DNA from: Paracoccus isoporae | Lineage (GTDB): Bacteria > Pseudomonadota > Alphaproteobacteria > Rhodobacterales > Rhodobacteraceae | Reading direction: 5' to 3' | Length of the DNA stretch: 55,591 bases | Assembly: GCF_900101865.1 (NCBI RefSeq) | Contig: NZ_FNAH01000014.1 | Coordinates: 1 to 55,591, forward strand | In this document: piece after piece, positions 17,061-25,921 of the stretch | Numbering within the stretch: position 1 is the stretch's first letter | Layout of the letters: each line of letters begins with the position of its first letter | Notes under the pieces: generated by a model | Databases searched by the model: none | Told to the model about the DNA's origin: nothing | Seen by the model: only the letters and a program-made list of their open reading frames with translations | Translations under genes and position numbers: made by a program

Positions 17061-17804
17061 ATGTTCGGAATCGACATCATCGACGCCGCCTTTCTGCCCG
17101 CCGCCAGCGTGGCGCTGTTTGCCGGTGTGCTGTCCTTTCTCTCTCCTTGCGTGCTGCCGGTGGTGCCGCCCTACCTGGCCTATATGACCGGGATCAGCGT
17201 GGGCGGTCTGAAGTCGGGCGAGCGCAGCGCGGCCCCGGCGGCGCTGATGTTCGTGCTGGGGCTGTCCACCGTCTTCCTGGTCATGGGCTTCGCCGCATCC
17301 GCCTTCGGGCGGCTGTTCCTGGAATACCAGCTCTGGCTGGCGCGGCTGGCCGGGGTGATGGTCGTCATCATGGGTCTGCATTTCCTGCATGTCTTCCGCA
17401 TCCCGATGCTGGATCAGGAGGCCCGGCTGGAAGCGGGGGATCAGGGTGGTTCGGCCTTCGGGGCCTATGTGCTGGGGCTGGCCTTTGCCTTCGGGTGGAC
17501 GCCGTGTATCGGCCCGCAACTCGGCATGATCCTGTCGCTGGCGGCGACCGATGCCGAGATCGGCCGGGGGACCGGGCTGCTTGCCGTCTATGCGCTCGGG
17601 CTGGGTATCCCGTTCCTGCTCTCGGCCATTTTCGTCAACCGCGCGATGGGGCTGATGAACCGCATCAAGCCCTATATGAAAACCGTCGAGCGGATCATGG
17701 GCGGGTTGCTGGTGGCGGTCGGGCTGATGCTGCTGAGCGGGCGGATGGCCGATCTGTCCTACTGGATGCTGGAGACGTTTCCGTTCCTCGCCACGCTGGG
17801 TTAG
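17061..17804 (+). CDS. ccdA: Cytochrome c biogenesis protein CcdA
   Basis: 247 residues, mostly six hydrophobic helices. The two redox cysteines are in the conserved proline-flanked motifs FLSPCVLPVVPPYLAYMTG (Cys about 32) and GWTPCIGPQLGMIL (Cys about 149). CcdA carries electrons from cytosolic thioredoxin across the membrane to periplasmic thiol proteins that keep apocytochrome c haem-binding cysteines reduced. It is the short (DsbD-beta-like) form without periplasmic domains. Its last four bases overlap the end of murJ on the opposite strand. Confidence 0.95.
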   Translation: MFGIDIIDAAFLPAASVALFAGVLSFLSPCVLPVVPPYLAYMTGISVGGLKSGERSAAPAALMFVLGLSTVFLVMGFAASAFGRLFLEYQLWLARLAGVMVVIMGLHFLHVFRIPMLDQEARLEAGDQGGSAFGAYVLGLAFAFGWTPCIGPQLGMILSLAATDAEIGRGTGLLAVYALGLGIPFLLSAIFVNRAMGLMNRIKPYMKTVERIMGGLLVAVGLMLLSGRMADLSYWMLETFPFLATLG

Positions 17805-19327
17805 CGCCGGACGTTCCGGCGCAGGTCGGACAGGGTGACCGCCCCGGTCGCGAAGCTGAGCGCGAAATAGAGTGCGGCGCCGCCGGTGACCAGCAGGGCC
17901 AGTTCGGGGATACGCGCCATGCCGATGCTGTCGGTCCAGCGGAGCGTGAACCACAGCGCCGCCGCCATCAGCAGCGATGACAGCAGGATCCTCGGGGCCG
18001 TTCGCCTGACCCGCGCATCCCATCGCGTGGCCTGACCCATGCCGCACGTCCCCCACCAGAGCTGGCCGACCATCACCCAGGCCGCGGCCGATGTGCCGAT
18101 GGCGGCGGCGAGGAAACCGATAAACGGCATCAGCCCGAAGGCCACGGCGGCATTCACCACCATGGAATGCAGCGCGAAGCGGAACGGGCTGCGGGTATCC
18201 TCGCGCGCGAAATAGAGCGGCTGCAGCACTTTCTGCAGCACGAAGGCCGGCAGGCCGAGCGCGTAGACCACGAGCGCCTTGGCCGTCTGCTGGGTGTCGA
18301 AGGCGGTGAACTGACCCCGCTCGAACAGGGTCGAGACCATCGGCACGGCGATTACGGAAATCGCGAAGGCGGCGGGCAGGGTCAGGAACAGCCCGAACTC
18401 CATCGCGCGGGAAAACGCGGCCTGACCTCCCGCCTCGTCGCCGCTGCGCAACCGCCGCGACAATTCGGGCAGCAGCACCACCGCCACCGCCGCGCCGACC
18501 ACGCCAAGCGGCAATTGATAGAGCCGGTCCGAGGCCGAGAGCCAGGAAATCGCGCCCTCGAAGAAGGACGCGACCTGCCGGCCGACGAGCAGGTTGATCT
18601 GCACCACCCCGCCCGCGAAAATGGCGGGGAGGGCGATGGTCAGCAGCCGGCGCATATCGGGGGTCAGGCGCGGGCGGCGGGGCAGAAAGGTCCAGCCGGT
18701 GCGATGCGCGTCCCACCAGACCAGGCCAAGCTGGGCGATGCCGGTGATCGGCGTGGCCCAGGCCAGCGTCAGTCCCAGATCCCAGCCGGCGCTGCGCCCG
18801 ATCAGCAATGCGACGATGAACAGGATGTTCAGCAGCACCGGCGCGGCGGCGGCGGCAGTAAAGCGCCCATTCGCGTTCAGTACCCCGCCGATCATCGAGG
18901 CGAGCGAGATCAGCAGGATATAGGGAAAGGTGATCCGGGAATAGGTGACGGCGAGATCATAACGCTCGTCCCCCCGGAACCCGGCCGCCATGGCCAGGAC
19001 AAGCAGCGGCATGGCGATCATCGCCACCGCACAGAACAGGATCAGCACGCTGCCCAGCCCGGCAAAGGCATCGCGGGCAAACTGCTGCGGATCGTCGCCG
19101 CCTTCCAGTTTCTTGGAAAACAGCGGCACGAAGGCGGTGTTGAACGCGCCCTCGGCAAAGAAGCGACGGAACATGTTGGGCAGGGACAGCGCGACCTGGA
19201 ACGCATCCATGACCGGCCCCGCCCCCAGCCAGGCGAACATCATCATGTCGCGGATGAAGCCCGACAGCCGCGACAGCGTCGTCCAGCTTCCCACGGTCAG
19301 GAAACCGCGCACCAATCCGCTTTTCAT
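17801..19327 (-). CDS. murJ: Lipid II flippase MurJ
   Basis: 508 residues with about 14 hydrophobic helices. The N-terminal block GFLTVGSWTTLSRLSGFIRDMMMFAWLGAGPVMDAFQVALSLPNMFRRFFAEGAFNTAF contains the MurJ/MviN signature arginines and SNGxR-like region. The MOP-superfamily fold is expected. It flips lipid II to the outer face of the inner membrane for peptidoglycan synthesis. The start ATG is 4 bases after the glnD stop, so glnD and murJ form an operon, an arrangement common in Rhodobacterales. The convergent end overlaps ccdA by 4 bases. Confidence 0.95.
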   Translation of the reverse strand: MKSGLVRGFLTVGSWTTLSRLSGFIRDMMMFAWLGAGPVMDAFQVALSLPNMFRRFFAEGAFNTAFVPLFSKKLEGGDDPQQFARDAFAGLGSVLILFCAVAMIAMPLLVLAMAAGFRGDERYDLAVTYSRITFPYILLISLASMIGGVLNANGRFTAAAAAPVLLNILFIVALLIGRSAGWDLGLTLAWATPITGIAQLGLVWWDAHRTGWTFLPRRPRLTPDMRRLLTIALPAIFAGGVVQINLLVGRQVASFFEGAISWLSASDRLYQLPLGVVGAAVAVVLLPELSRRLRSGDEAGGQAAFSRAMEFGLFLTLPAAFAISVIAVPMVSTLFERGQFTAFDTQQTAKALVVYALGLPAFVLQKVLQPLYFAREDTRSPFRFALHSMVVNAAVAFGLMPFIGFLAAAIGTSAAAWVMVGQLWWGTCGMGQATRWDARVRRTAPRILLSSLLMAAALWFTLRWTDSIGMARIPELALLVTGGAALYFALSFATGAVTLSDLRRNVRR

Positions 19328-19331
19328 CCGA

Positions 19332-22109
19332 TCACGCTCCTGCCTGCGCCGAGCCTGCCCGTTCGGCGCCTTCGCGTATGGCCTGCCGCAGCTTATTTTC
19401 CAAGGTCTCGCGGCGGGATTGCTGTTGCAGCTTCAGCCCGAACGCATCCTTGACATAGAAACTGTCCACGACCTGCGCGCCGTAGGTGGCGATCACGGCG
19501 GAAGCGATGCGGATATGGTTCGCCGCCAGGGTCCGGGTCAGGTCATGGAGCAGACCTGGACGATCGCGCGTATCCACCTCGATGATGGTGTAGATGTCGC
19601 TGCCCTCATTGTCGAAGGTGACATGGGTGGGAAAGCGGAATGCCCGGTCGCGCTTCTTCAGCTGATCCTTGTCGGCAAAGGCGTCGCGGGCGACGAGCTC
19701 TCCTTTCAGCGTGCGGTCAATCATCTTGCGCAGGCGCGGCAGGCGCTCGGCATCGTAAGGATGGCCGGTTGCATCCTGAAGCCAGAACACCGCCGTCGCG
19801 AACCCGTCCTTCGAAGTATAGGTGCGCGCATCGACCACATTCGCGCCGACAAGGGCGAGCGCCCCCGCAATGCGCGAGAAGATGCCGGGGTGGTCGGACA
19901 GCACGAAGGCCGCGCGAGTGGCGTCGCGGTCCGGGTCCGGATGCAGGTCGATGCGGATCTCGTCATCGCCCAGATCGCGCAGCAGCTCCGCAATCACCGC
20001 CTGCGTGTCGGTAGGGAGCCCTTGCCAGTAATTCGCGTAATGCCGTGTGGTCTCGCCCCGGATCTCCTTCGGCTCCCAGCCCTTCGCGGCAAGGTAATGG
20101 CGCAGGGCGCGCTTGGCCTCGTCGCGGCGCTGATCGCGGTTCAGCGCCTCCATCCCGTTTTCCAGAACACTCGCCGTCTGCTCGTAGAGCTGGCGCAGCA
20201 GCACCGCCTTCCAGTTGTTCCAGGTGTTCGGCCCGACGCCGCGAATGTCGCAGACCGTCAGCACCAGCAGCAGGTCCAGACGTTTCCGGGTCTTCACCGC
20301 CTTGGCGAAATCGCGGATCGTGCGCGGGTCCGAGATGTCGCGCTTCTGCGCCACATCCGACATCAGCAAATGGTTTCGGACCAGCCATTCGATGGTCTCG
20401 ATCTCGTCGGTGGGCAGCCCGAACCGGGTGGAGACGCGGCGCGCAATCTGGGCGCCGATGATCGAATGATCCTCCGGCCGGCCCTTGCCGATATCGTGCA
20501 GCAGCAAGGCCAGATACAGCACCCGGCGGTTGATGCGGCCGCGCATGATCCGGCTGGCGATGGGCAGATCCTCGACCTCGTGGCCCTGTTCGATCTCGGA
20601 CAGCGCCTTGATGCACTGGATCGTGTGCTCGTCCACCGTGTAGTGGTGATAGACGTTGAACTGCATCATTGCCACGACCGGCTCGAATTCCGGGATGAAG
20701 GCGCCCAGCACATCCAGCTCGTTCATCCGGCGCAGCGCGCGCTCGGGATTGCCGCGCTTCAGCAGCAGGTCGAGGAAGATCCGCACCGCTTCGGGGTTCT
20801 CGCGCATCTCCTCGTCGATCAACTCCAGATGCGAGGCAACGACGCGCATGGCCTCGGGGTGGATCAGGATGCCGGTCCGCAGCGCCTCCTCGAACAGGCG
20901 CAGGATGTTCAGTGGATCGTCGAGCGCGCTGTCGGGTTTCGCAAAGGTCAGCCGGCCGGCATCTTCCGCAAACCCCGCGCGCAGCTTCTTGCGGCGGCGG
21001 AAGATCCGTTTCAGCACCGGCTGGCGGAACACATGGCGGCTTTCCAGCGCAGTCAGGAAGACCCGCGTCAACTCGCCCACGCGGGTTGCGTGCAGGAAAT
21101 ACTCCTGCATGAACAGCTCGACCCCGCGACGTCCCGGCCGGTCGTGATAGCCCATCCGGCGCGCCACCTCGACCTGCATGTCGAAGGTCAGCACATCCAC
21201 CGATCTGCCCGCGATCAGATGCAGGTGGCAGCGCGCGGCCCACAGGAAATCCTCGGCCTGCCAGAAGGCCAGATGCTCGTCACGGGTGAAGAATCCCAGA
21301 TCGACGAGTTCGACCGCCCGGTCAACGCGGTGAATATATTTCGCGATCCAGTAGAGCGTCTGAAGATCGCGCAGCCCGCCCTTGCCCTCCTTCACATTCG
21401 GTTCCAGCACGTAACGCTGACCGCCCTGCCGGTCATGGCGCTGATCGCGTTCGGCCAGCTTGGCCTCGATGAATTCGGGGATGGATTTGTCGAACAACTC
21501 GGCCCACAGCCGCTCGCGCAGCATCTCGGCCAGGCTGAGCTGGCCTGCCACCGCCCGATGCTCGACCATGGATGTGCGGATCGTCATGTCCTGCGCGGCC
21601 AGCCGCAGGCAGTCATCGATGCTGCGCGTGGCGTGGCCGACCTTCAGTTTCAGATCCCACAGCATGTAGAGCATCGATTCCACGACGCTCTCGGCCCAGG
21701 CGGAGGTCTTGTAGGGGGTCAGGAACAGCAGATCGACATCGGATTGCGGCGCCATCTCGGCGCGGCCATAGCCGCCGACGGCCAGCACCGCAAGCTGTTC
21801 GGCCTCGGTAGGGCTTTGCCTTGGATGCAGATGCGTGACGGCGACATGATGCACGGTGGTGACGATCGCATCGGTCAGGCTGGCGATGGCGCGGACGGTC
21901 TCGCGCGCGGCGCGGGGATGGGATTCGAACCCGGCGATGATGTCGTCCATGGCCGCATCGCGCGCGGCGCGCAGCGCGGCGACGGTTTCGGCGCGGATGG
22001 CGCGGGCATCCGGGGCATCGGACAGGCGGGAATCGAGGGCCGGCAGGAAAGTTTCGGCGTCGAATACGGAATGCGCCCCGGGCAATGCCGGGGCGCTTTG
22101 GGGAAGCAT
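19332..22109 (-). CDS. glnD: Bifunctional [protein-PII] uridylyltransferase/uridylyl-removing enzyme
   Basis: 925 residues from ATG 22109 (AGGGA five bases upstream); a TTG at 22127 would add six. Order of domains: nucleotidyltransferase (VGGYGRAEMAPQSDVDLLFL, about 95), a GlnD/PII-UT helical region, the HD domain (VDEHTIQCIKAL and LLHDIGKGRPEDHS, about 480-560), and two C-terminal ACT domains (SDHPGIFSRIAGALALVGANVVDARTYT; TRDRPGLLHDLTRTLAANHIRIAS). It senses glutamine and adds or removes UMP on PII proteins, setting nitrogen control. It is upstream of and probably cotranscribed with murJ. Confidence 0.96.
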   Translation of the reverse strand: MLPQSAPALPGAHSVFDAETFLPALDSRLSDAPDARAIRAETVAALRAARDAAMDDIIAGFESHPRAARETVRAIASLTDAIVTTVHHVAVTHLHPRQSPTEAEQLAVLAVGGYGRAEMAPQSDVDLLFLTPYKTSAWAESVVESMLYMLWDLKLKVGHATRSIDDCLRLAAQDMTIRTSMVEHRAVAGQLSLAEMLRERLWAELFDKSIPEFIEAKLAERDQRHDRQGGQRYVLEPNVKEGKGGLRDLQTLYWIAKYIHRVDRAVELVDLGFFTRDEHLAFWQAEDFLWAARCHLHLIAGRSVDVLTFDMQVEVARRMGYHDRPGRRGVELFMQEYFLHATRVGELTRVFLTALESRHVFRQPVLKRIFRRRKKLRAGFAEDAGRLTFAKPDSALDDPLNILRLFEEALRTGILIHPEAMRVVASHLELIDEEMRENPEAVRIFLDLLLKRGNPERALRRMNELDVLGAFIPEFEPVVAMMQFNVYHHYTVDEHTIQCIKALSEIEQGHEVEDLPIASRIMRGRINRRVLYLALLLHDIGKGRPEDHSIIGAQIARRVSTRFGLPTDEIETIEWLVRNHLLMSDVAQKRDISDPRTIRDFAKAVKTRKRLDLLLVLTVCDIRGVGPNTWNNWKAVLLRQLYEQTASVLENGMEALNRDQRRDEAKRALRHYLAAKGWEPKEIRGETTRHYANYWQGLPTDTQAVIAELLRDLGDDEIRIDLHPDPDRDATRAAFVLSDHPGIFSRIAGALALVGANVVDARTYTSKDGFATAVFWLQDATGHPYDAERLPRLRKMIDRTLKGELVARDAFADKDQLKKRDRAFRFPTHVTFDNEGSDIYTIIEVDTRDRPGLLHDLTRTLAANHIRIASAVIATYGAQVVDSFYVKDAFGLKLQQQSRRETLENKLRQAIREGAERAGSAQAGA

Positions 22110-22128
22110 GTCGGTCCCTGCGGCCAAA

Positions 22129-23316
22129 TCAGAACCCGAAGCCGCGCCCGAAGCTGCGCGGGGCCGGGTCGATCACGACCACGCGGCCGTCATTGATCGT
22201 GGCCACGGCCATGCCGCGCTCGTTGGTGCCGTTGCGGCGCAGGCGGAACACCCCGTTCACCCCGGTGAACCCGGCCGGGCGGGTCAGGCCGATCGTGTTG
22301 ACCGCGTTGCGGTTGCCCGATCCGGCAAGTGCGGCGATCGCCGCGACCCCGTCATAGCCGAGCGATCCCAGCTCATGCGGAGCCTCTCCATAGGCGGAGC
22401 GGTAGCGCTGCGTGAATTGCTGCTGCATCGAGCTGTCGGGCAGGGCGAACCAGCCCCCCTGGACGCCGGGCAGTTGCAGACGGGCGGCGGGGATGTCCCA
22501 CCGGGTCAGCCCCATGAGCTGCGCCTCGCGCGAGGTCACGCCGGCCGCATTGAGCTGGCTGGTCAGATAGGGCAGCACCGCCTGCTGGTTGGCGGTCATG
22601 AAGATGGCGTCGATCTGGTCGCCCTTGGCAGCCTGCGTCACCGCCGGGATGATGGCGTCGATGCTTTCCTGCGACAGGGCGTGCTGCTGACGACCCGAGA
22701 GGGTGGCGCCGTTCTGGGCGATGGCCGACTGGATCGCCGCCGCGCCGATCTGGCCCGCGGCATCGTTTTCATAGACCATCAGGAAGCGGCGCAACCCCTG
22801 CTGTACGCCATATCCCACCAGCCGGTCCGCGACATTCTGGAAGGTGTTGCCGAGCACATAGACATTGCCGCCCGCGATTTCGGTGTTGTTCGAGAAGGAC
22901 AGCACGTTGAGATTGTTGTCCTTCATCGCATTGCCGACCGCGTTGGCGGAATCGGCGAAGAGCGGCCCGAGGATGATCTTGGCCCCTTCCGCCGCCGCCC
23001 GCTCCGCGGCCTCGACGGCGGAACTCTCGGTCGGGCTGGTCGTGTAGACGCGCAGATCGATCTCCGCCCCGTTCGCGTCGGCGGCGGCCATCCGCGCCGA
23101 ATTGGCCAGCGACCGGCCCAGCCAGTCGAGATCGTTGTTCCCGGTCTCGCCGGGCACGAGCAGCGCGACCTGCACCGGCGCGGACGGGTCGATCTGCGGG
23201 CCGATGGCCGGGCCGGAGCTTCCGAGGCTGGTCGGCTGGCAGGCGGATACGGCCATACCCGCTGCGAAAACGGCCAGCGCAGCCCGACGGGTGATTCGCT
23301 TGGCAATGGTGAACAT
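22129..23316 (-). CDS. Penicillin-binding protein activator, LpoA-like lipoprotein
   Basis: 395 residues. A lipoprotein signal (RRAALAVFAAGMAVSAC, lipobox VSAC with Cys about 27) anchors it to a membrane. The mature part is a periplasmic-binding-protein type I fold: VQVALLVPGETGNNDLDWLGRSLANSARMAA, then AAEGAKIILGPLFADSANAV and DQIDAIFMTANQQAVLPYL. In Rhodobacteraceae this protein is the counterpart of the C-terminal domain of E. coli LpoA, which activates PBP1A. That role is inferred from fold and from its position divergent from rsmI-yraN, as in E. coli. It ends 20 bases before the chosen glnD start, so it may head the lpoA-glnD-murJ operon. Confidence 0.85.
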   Translation of the reverse strand: MFTIAKRITRRAALAVFAAGMAVSACQPTSLGSSGPAIGPQIDPSAPVQVALLVPGETGNNDLDWLGRSLANSARMAAADANGAEIDLRVYTTSPTESSAVEAAERAAAEGAKIILGPLFADSANAVGNAMKDNNLNVLSFSNNTEIAGGNVYVLGNTFQNVADRLVGYGVQQGLRRFLMVYENDAAGQIGAAAIQSAIAQNGATLSGRQQHALSQESIDAIIPAVTQAAKGDQIDAIFMTANQQAVLPYLTSQLNAAGVTSREAQLMGLTRWDIPAARLQLPGVQGGWFALPDSSMQQQFTQRYRSAYGEAPHELGSLGYDGVAAIAALAGSGNRNAVNTIGLTRPAGFTGVNGVFRLRRNGTNERGMAVATINDGRVVVIDPAPRSFGRGFGF

Positions 23317-23415
23317 CAGAATGATTCCCTATTGTCAGGTTATGTGGCTTTGGGCCGCAGCCTATTCACAACACCCTGCCTTGGCAACGCGGGGACCGCG
23401 CAGCGAGAGGTCGAT

Positions 23416-24327
23416 GTGACAGAGCAGACAGACGAGCCGCAGCCGCGCCCCGCGCGCATCGAATCGGACCCGTTGGGTCCGGGCCTTTACCTGGTGGCCA
23501 CCCCGATCGGGGCGGCGCGCGACATCACCCTGCGCGCACTCGACGTGCTGAACGCGGCCGATCATCTGGCGGCGGAAGACACGCGGACATTGCGCCACCT
23601 GATGGATATTCACGGAATCCCGCTGCGCGGGCGCCGCATCCTCGCCTGCCACGATCATAACGAGAACCGTCAAAGCGCGGCGGTGGCGGCGGCCGTCGCC
23701 GAGGGTCGTTCGGTGGCGTATTGCTCGGATGCCGGCACGCCGCTGGTGGCCGATCCCGGCTACCGGCTGGCGCGGGCGGTCATCGCCGAGGGCGGCAAGG
23801 TGATCGCGGTGCCCGGCGCGAGCGCCGTGCTGGCCGCGCTGAGCGTGTCGGGCCTGCCAAGCGACCGGTTTATTTTTGCCGGATTCGCGCCGCAACCGGC
23901 AGGCGCGCGTCGAAAATGGCTGAGCCATCTCAGCGCGCAGGACGCGACGGCGATCCTTTTCGAAAGCCCGCGACGCATTAAGCAAACATTGGGAATTCTG
24001 TGCGAGATTGCCCCAGACCGGCATATGGTGATGTGCCGGGAACTGACCAAGAAGTTCGAGGAAACGCTGCGTGGGACGGCGGCTGAGATTCTGGCGCAAC
24101 TGCCCGAAGCCGGGCCGAAAGGGGAAATCGTGCTGATGCTGGACCGACCAGACATGACCGCGCCCGCCGATCCGGCCGAATTTGACTCGGAACTGCGGCG
24201 GCTTCTGGAAAACCTGTCGCTGCGCGATGCAGCAGCGGAAATTGCCCAGAGATACGGCATTGCGCGCCGCAAGGCCTATCAGATGGCGCTCGCCATCACG
24301 AATACCTCCAGCGACAGGAAAGAATGA
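23416..24327 (+). CDS. rsmI: 16S rRNA (cytidine(1402)-2'-O)-methyltransferase
   Basis: 303 residues from GTG 23416, with GAGAGG five bases upstream. The frame is open further upstream, but that is opposite lpoA and glnD. It shows the tetrapyrrole-methylase fold: LYLVATPIGAARDITLRALDVLNAADHLAAEDTR, SDAGTPLVADPGYRL, VIAVPGASAVLAALSVSGLPSDRF, and KGEIVLML. The C-terminal helix-turn-helix (SLRDAAAEIAQRYGIARRKAYQMAL) is also present. It methylates the ribose of C1402 in the decoding centre of 16S rRNA using SAM. The stop overlaps the start of yraN by four bases (ATGA). Confidence 0.95.
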   Translation: MTEQTDEPQPRPARIESDPLGPGLYLVATPIGAARDITLRALDVLNAADHLAAEDTRTLRHLMDIHGIPLRGRRILACHDHNENRQSAAVAAAVAEGRSVAYCSDAGTPLVADPGYRLARAVIAEGGKVIAVPGASAVLAALSVSGLPSDRFIFAGFAPQPAGARRKWLSHLSAQDATAILFESPRRIKQTLGILCEIAPDRHMVMCRELTKKFEETLRGTAAEILAQLPEAGPKGEIVLMLDRPDMTAPADPAEFDSELRRLLENLSLRDAAAEIAQRYGIARRKAYQMALAITNTSSDRKE

Positions 24328-24788
24328 TGCAACTCAGCCTCGATTTCGACGCCGAACCGCGCGGCCTGCCCACTCCGGGTCGGTGCAGCCGGTCGCAGGA
24401 GATGCCGAAGAACATTCCCGCCGCGCGCAGGCGCCGCGGCGCGAAGGCGTTCCAATCGGGGCTGTTGGCCGAGGACAATGTGGCCCGGCATTACCAGGAG
24501 AGGGGCTACACCCTGCTGCAATCGCGGTGGCGCGGGCGCGCTGGCGAGGTGGATCTGATCCTGCGCAAGGATGCGCTGTATGTCTTTGTCGAGGTTAAGG
24601 CGGCAGCGGAATTCGCGCTTGCGGCGGCACGGATCGACCGGCGGCAGATGGACAGGATCTGCCTGGCCGCCTGCGAGTTCTGCGAACGCCTGCCGACGGG
24701 CCAGATGACCGAGATGCGGATGGATGCGGCGCTCGTGGACCGCTTCGGGCGGATCGAGATTGTCGAGAACGCGTTTGGCTGGCACTGA
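24324..24788 (+). CDS. yraN: UPF0102 (YraN) nuclease-fold protein
   Basis: 154 residues. After a 35-residue N-terminal extension the family block begins: [56 protein letters not shown]. It has the E, D and ExK residues of a PD-(D/E)xK fold (GEVDLI, FVEVK). The biochemical role of YraN is not established; it is usually next to rsmI as here. It overlaps rsmI by four bases, so it is translationally coupled. Confidence 0.93.
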   Translation: MMQLSLDFDAEPRGLPTPGRCSRSQEMPKNIPAARRRRGAKAFQSGLLAEDNVARHYQERGYTLLQSRWRGRAGEVDLILRKDALYVFVEVKAAAEFALAAARIDRRQMDRICLAACEFCERLPTGQMTEMRMDAALVDRFGRIEIVENAFGWH

Positions 24789-24880
24789 TCGGCGCGGTGG
24801 TTCTGAAGCATCGGCGCGCTCGCTGCTTGAACTGGACGCCGGAACCGCTCAAAAGGCAGCAAAGCGGAAAGGATGCTGCC

Positions 24881-25828
24881 ATGAGCCTTTATGTCGCGCT
24901 GCAAATGGATCCGATCGAGGCGGTCTCGGTGGACGCGGATAGCAGTTTTCGGATCGGGCTGGAGGCCGAGGCGCGGGGGCACAGGCTGTTCCAGTATACC
25001 GTCGATCAATTGAGCTATCGGAGCGGTCGGGTGGTTGCGCGGGGGCGGCCCGTCACCTTGCGTCGCGAGCAGGGCAACCATGTCGAATTCGGGGAATGGG
25101 ATCAGGTAGATCTGGCCGAGTTCGATGTGATCTGGCTGCGGCAGGATCCGCCGTTCGATATGGGCTATATCACCTCGACCCATCTGCTCGACCGGGTGCG
25201 GGACAAGGCCTTCGTGGTCAATGATCCGTTCTGGGTTCGGAACTGCCCGGAAAAGCTGATGGTGCTGGATTTCCCGGATCTGACACCCGAGACGCTGATT
25301 ACGCGCGATCTGGCCGAGATCCGGTCCTTTCGGGCGCAGCATGGCGAGATCATCGTGAAACCGCTTTACGGCAATGGCGGTGCCGGCGTTTTTCATCTGC
25401 GGCCAGAGGATCCCAACCTGTCGTCACTCGCCGAGATGTTCTTCGGCCTGAACCGTGAGCCGGTCATTGCGCAGCGTTTCCTGCCGGCGGTGACCCAGGG
25501 CGACAAGCGGATCATCCTGGTCGATGGCGACCCCATCGGTGCGATCAACCGGGTTCCGGCCAAGGGCGAGGCGCGGTCGAACATGCATGTCGGCGGGCGG
25601 CCGGAAAAAACCGGGCTGACGGCGCGGGAGGAGGAGATCTGCGCGCGGATCGGCCCGGTGCTGCGCGAGAAAGGGTTGATTTTCACCGGCATCGACGTGA
25701 TCGATGGCTGGCTGACGGAGATCAACGTCACCTCTCCGACGGGGCTCCAGGAACTGGAGCGATTCGACGGGATCAACGGCGCCGGGCTGATATGGGACGC
25801 GATCGAGGCGAAGCTCACCGCCGCGTGA
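24881..25828 (+). CDS. gshB: Glutathione synthetase
   Basis: 315 residues from ATG 24881 (GGAAAGGA upstream). It begins [34 protein letters not shown], typical of the proteobacterial ATP-grasp enzyme. The ATP-grasp parts are [14 protein letters not shown] (about 163-176), [17 protein letters not shown] (about 226) and the metal site at the C-terminus, ITGIDVIDG...[11 protein letters not shown]. It joins gamma-glutamylcysteine and glycine using ATP. It is the last gene of the rsmI-yraN-gshB set and convergent with yifB. A weak GGCAC/GTGCC repeat in the 93-base gap is the only terminator-like element. Confidence 0.96.
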   Translation: MSLYVALQMDPIEAVSVDADSSFRIGLEAEARGHRLFQYTVDQLSYRSGRVVARGRPVTLRREQGNHVEFGEWDQVDLAEFDVIWLRQDPPFDMGYITSTHLLDRVRDKAFVVNDPFWVRNCPEKLMVLDFPDLTPETLITRDLAEIRSFRAQHGEIIVKPLYGNGGAGVFHLRPEDPNLSSLAEMFFGLNREPVIAQRFLPAVTQGDKRIILVDGDPIGAINRVPAKGEARSNMHVGGRPEKTGLTAREEEICARIGPVLREKGLIFTGIDVIDGWLTEINVTSPTGLQELERFDGINGAGLIWDAIEAKLTAA

Positions 25829-25921
25829 CGCGGGCCGGACGGCAGGTGGAGGTATCGCTTCGGCGCGGCGCCGTGGGTGTCATGGCCATCAGCACCAAGA
25901 CGCCCGGCACGACACGGTGCC

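Noticed and set aside
18990..22196. Long open frame of over 1000 codons on the plus strand opposite murJ and glnD
   Set aside because: It is antisense to two conserved genes, is rich in Arg, Gln and His as GC-rich antisense frames are, and has no recognisable domain.
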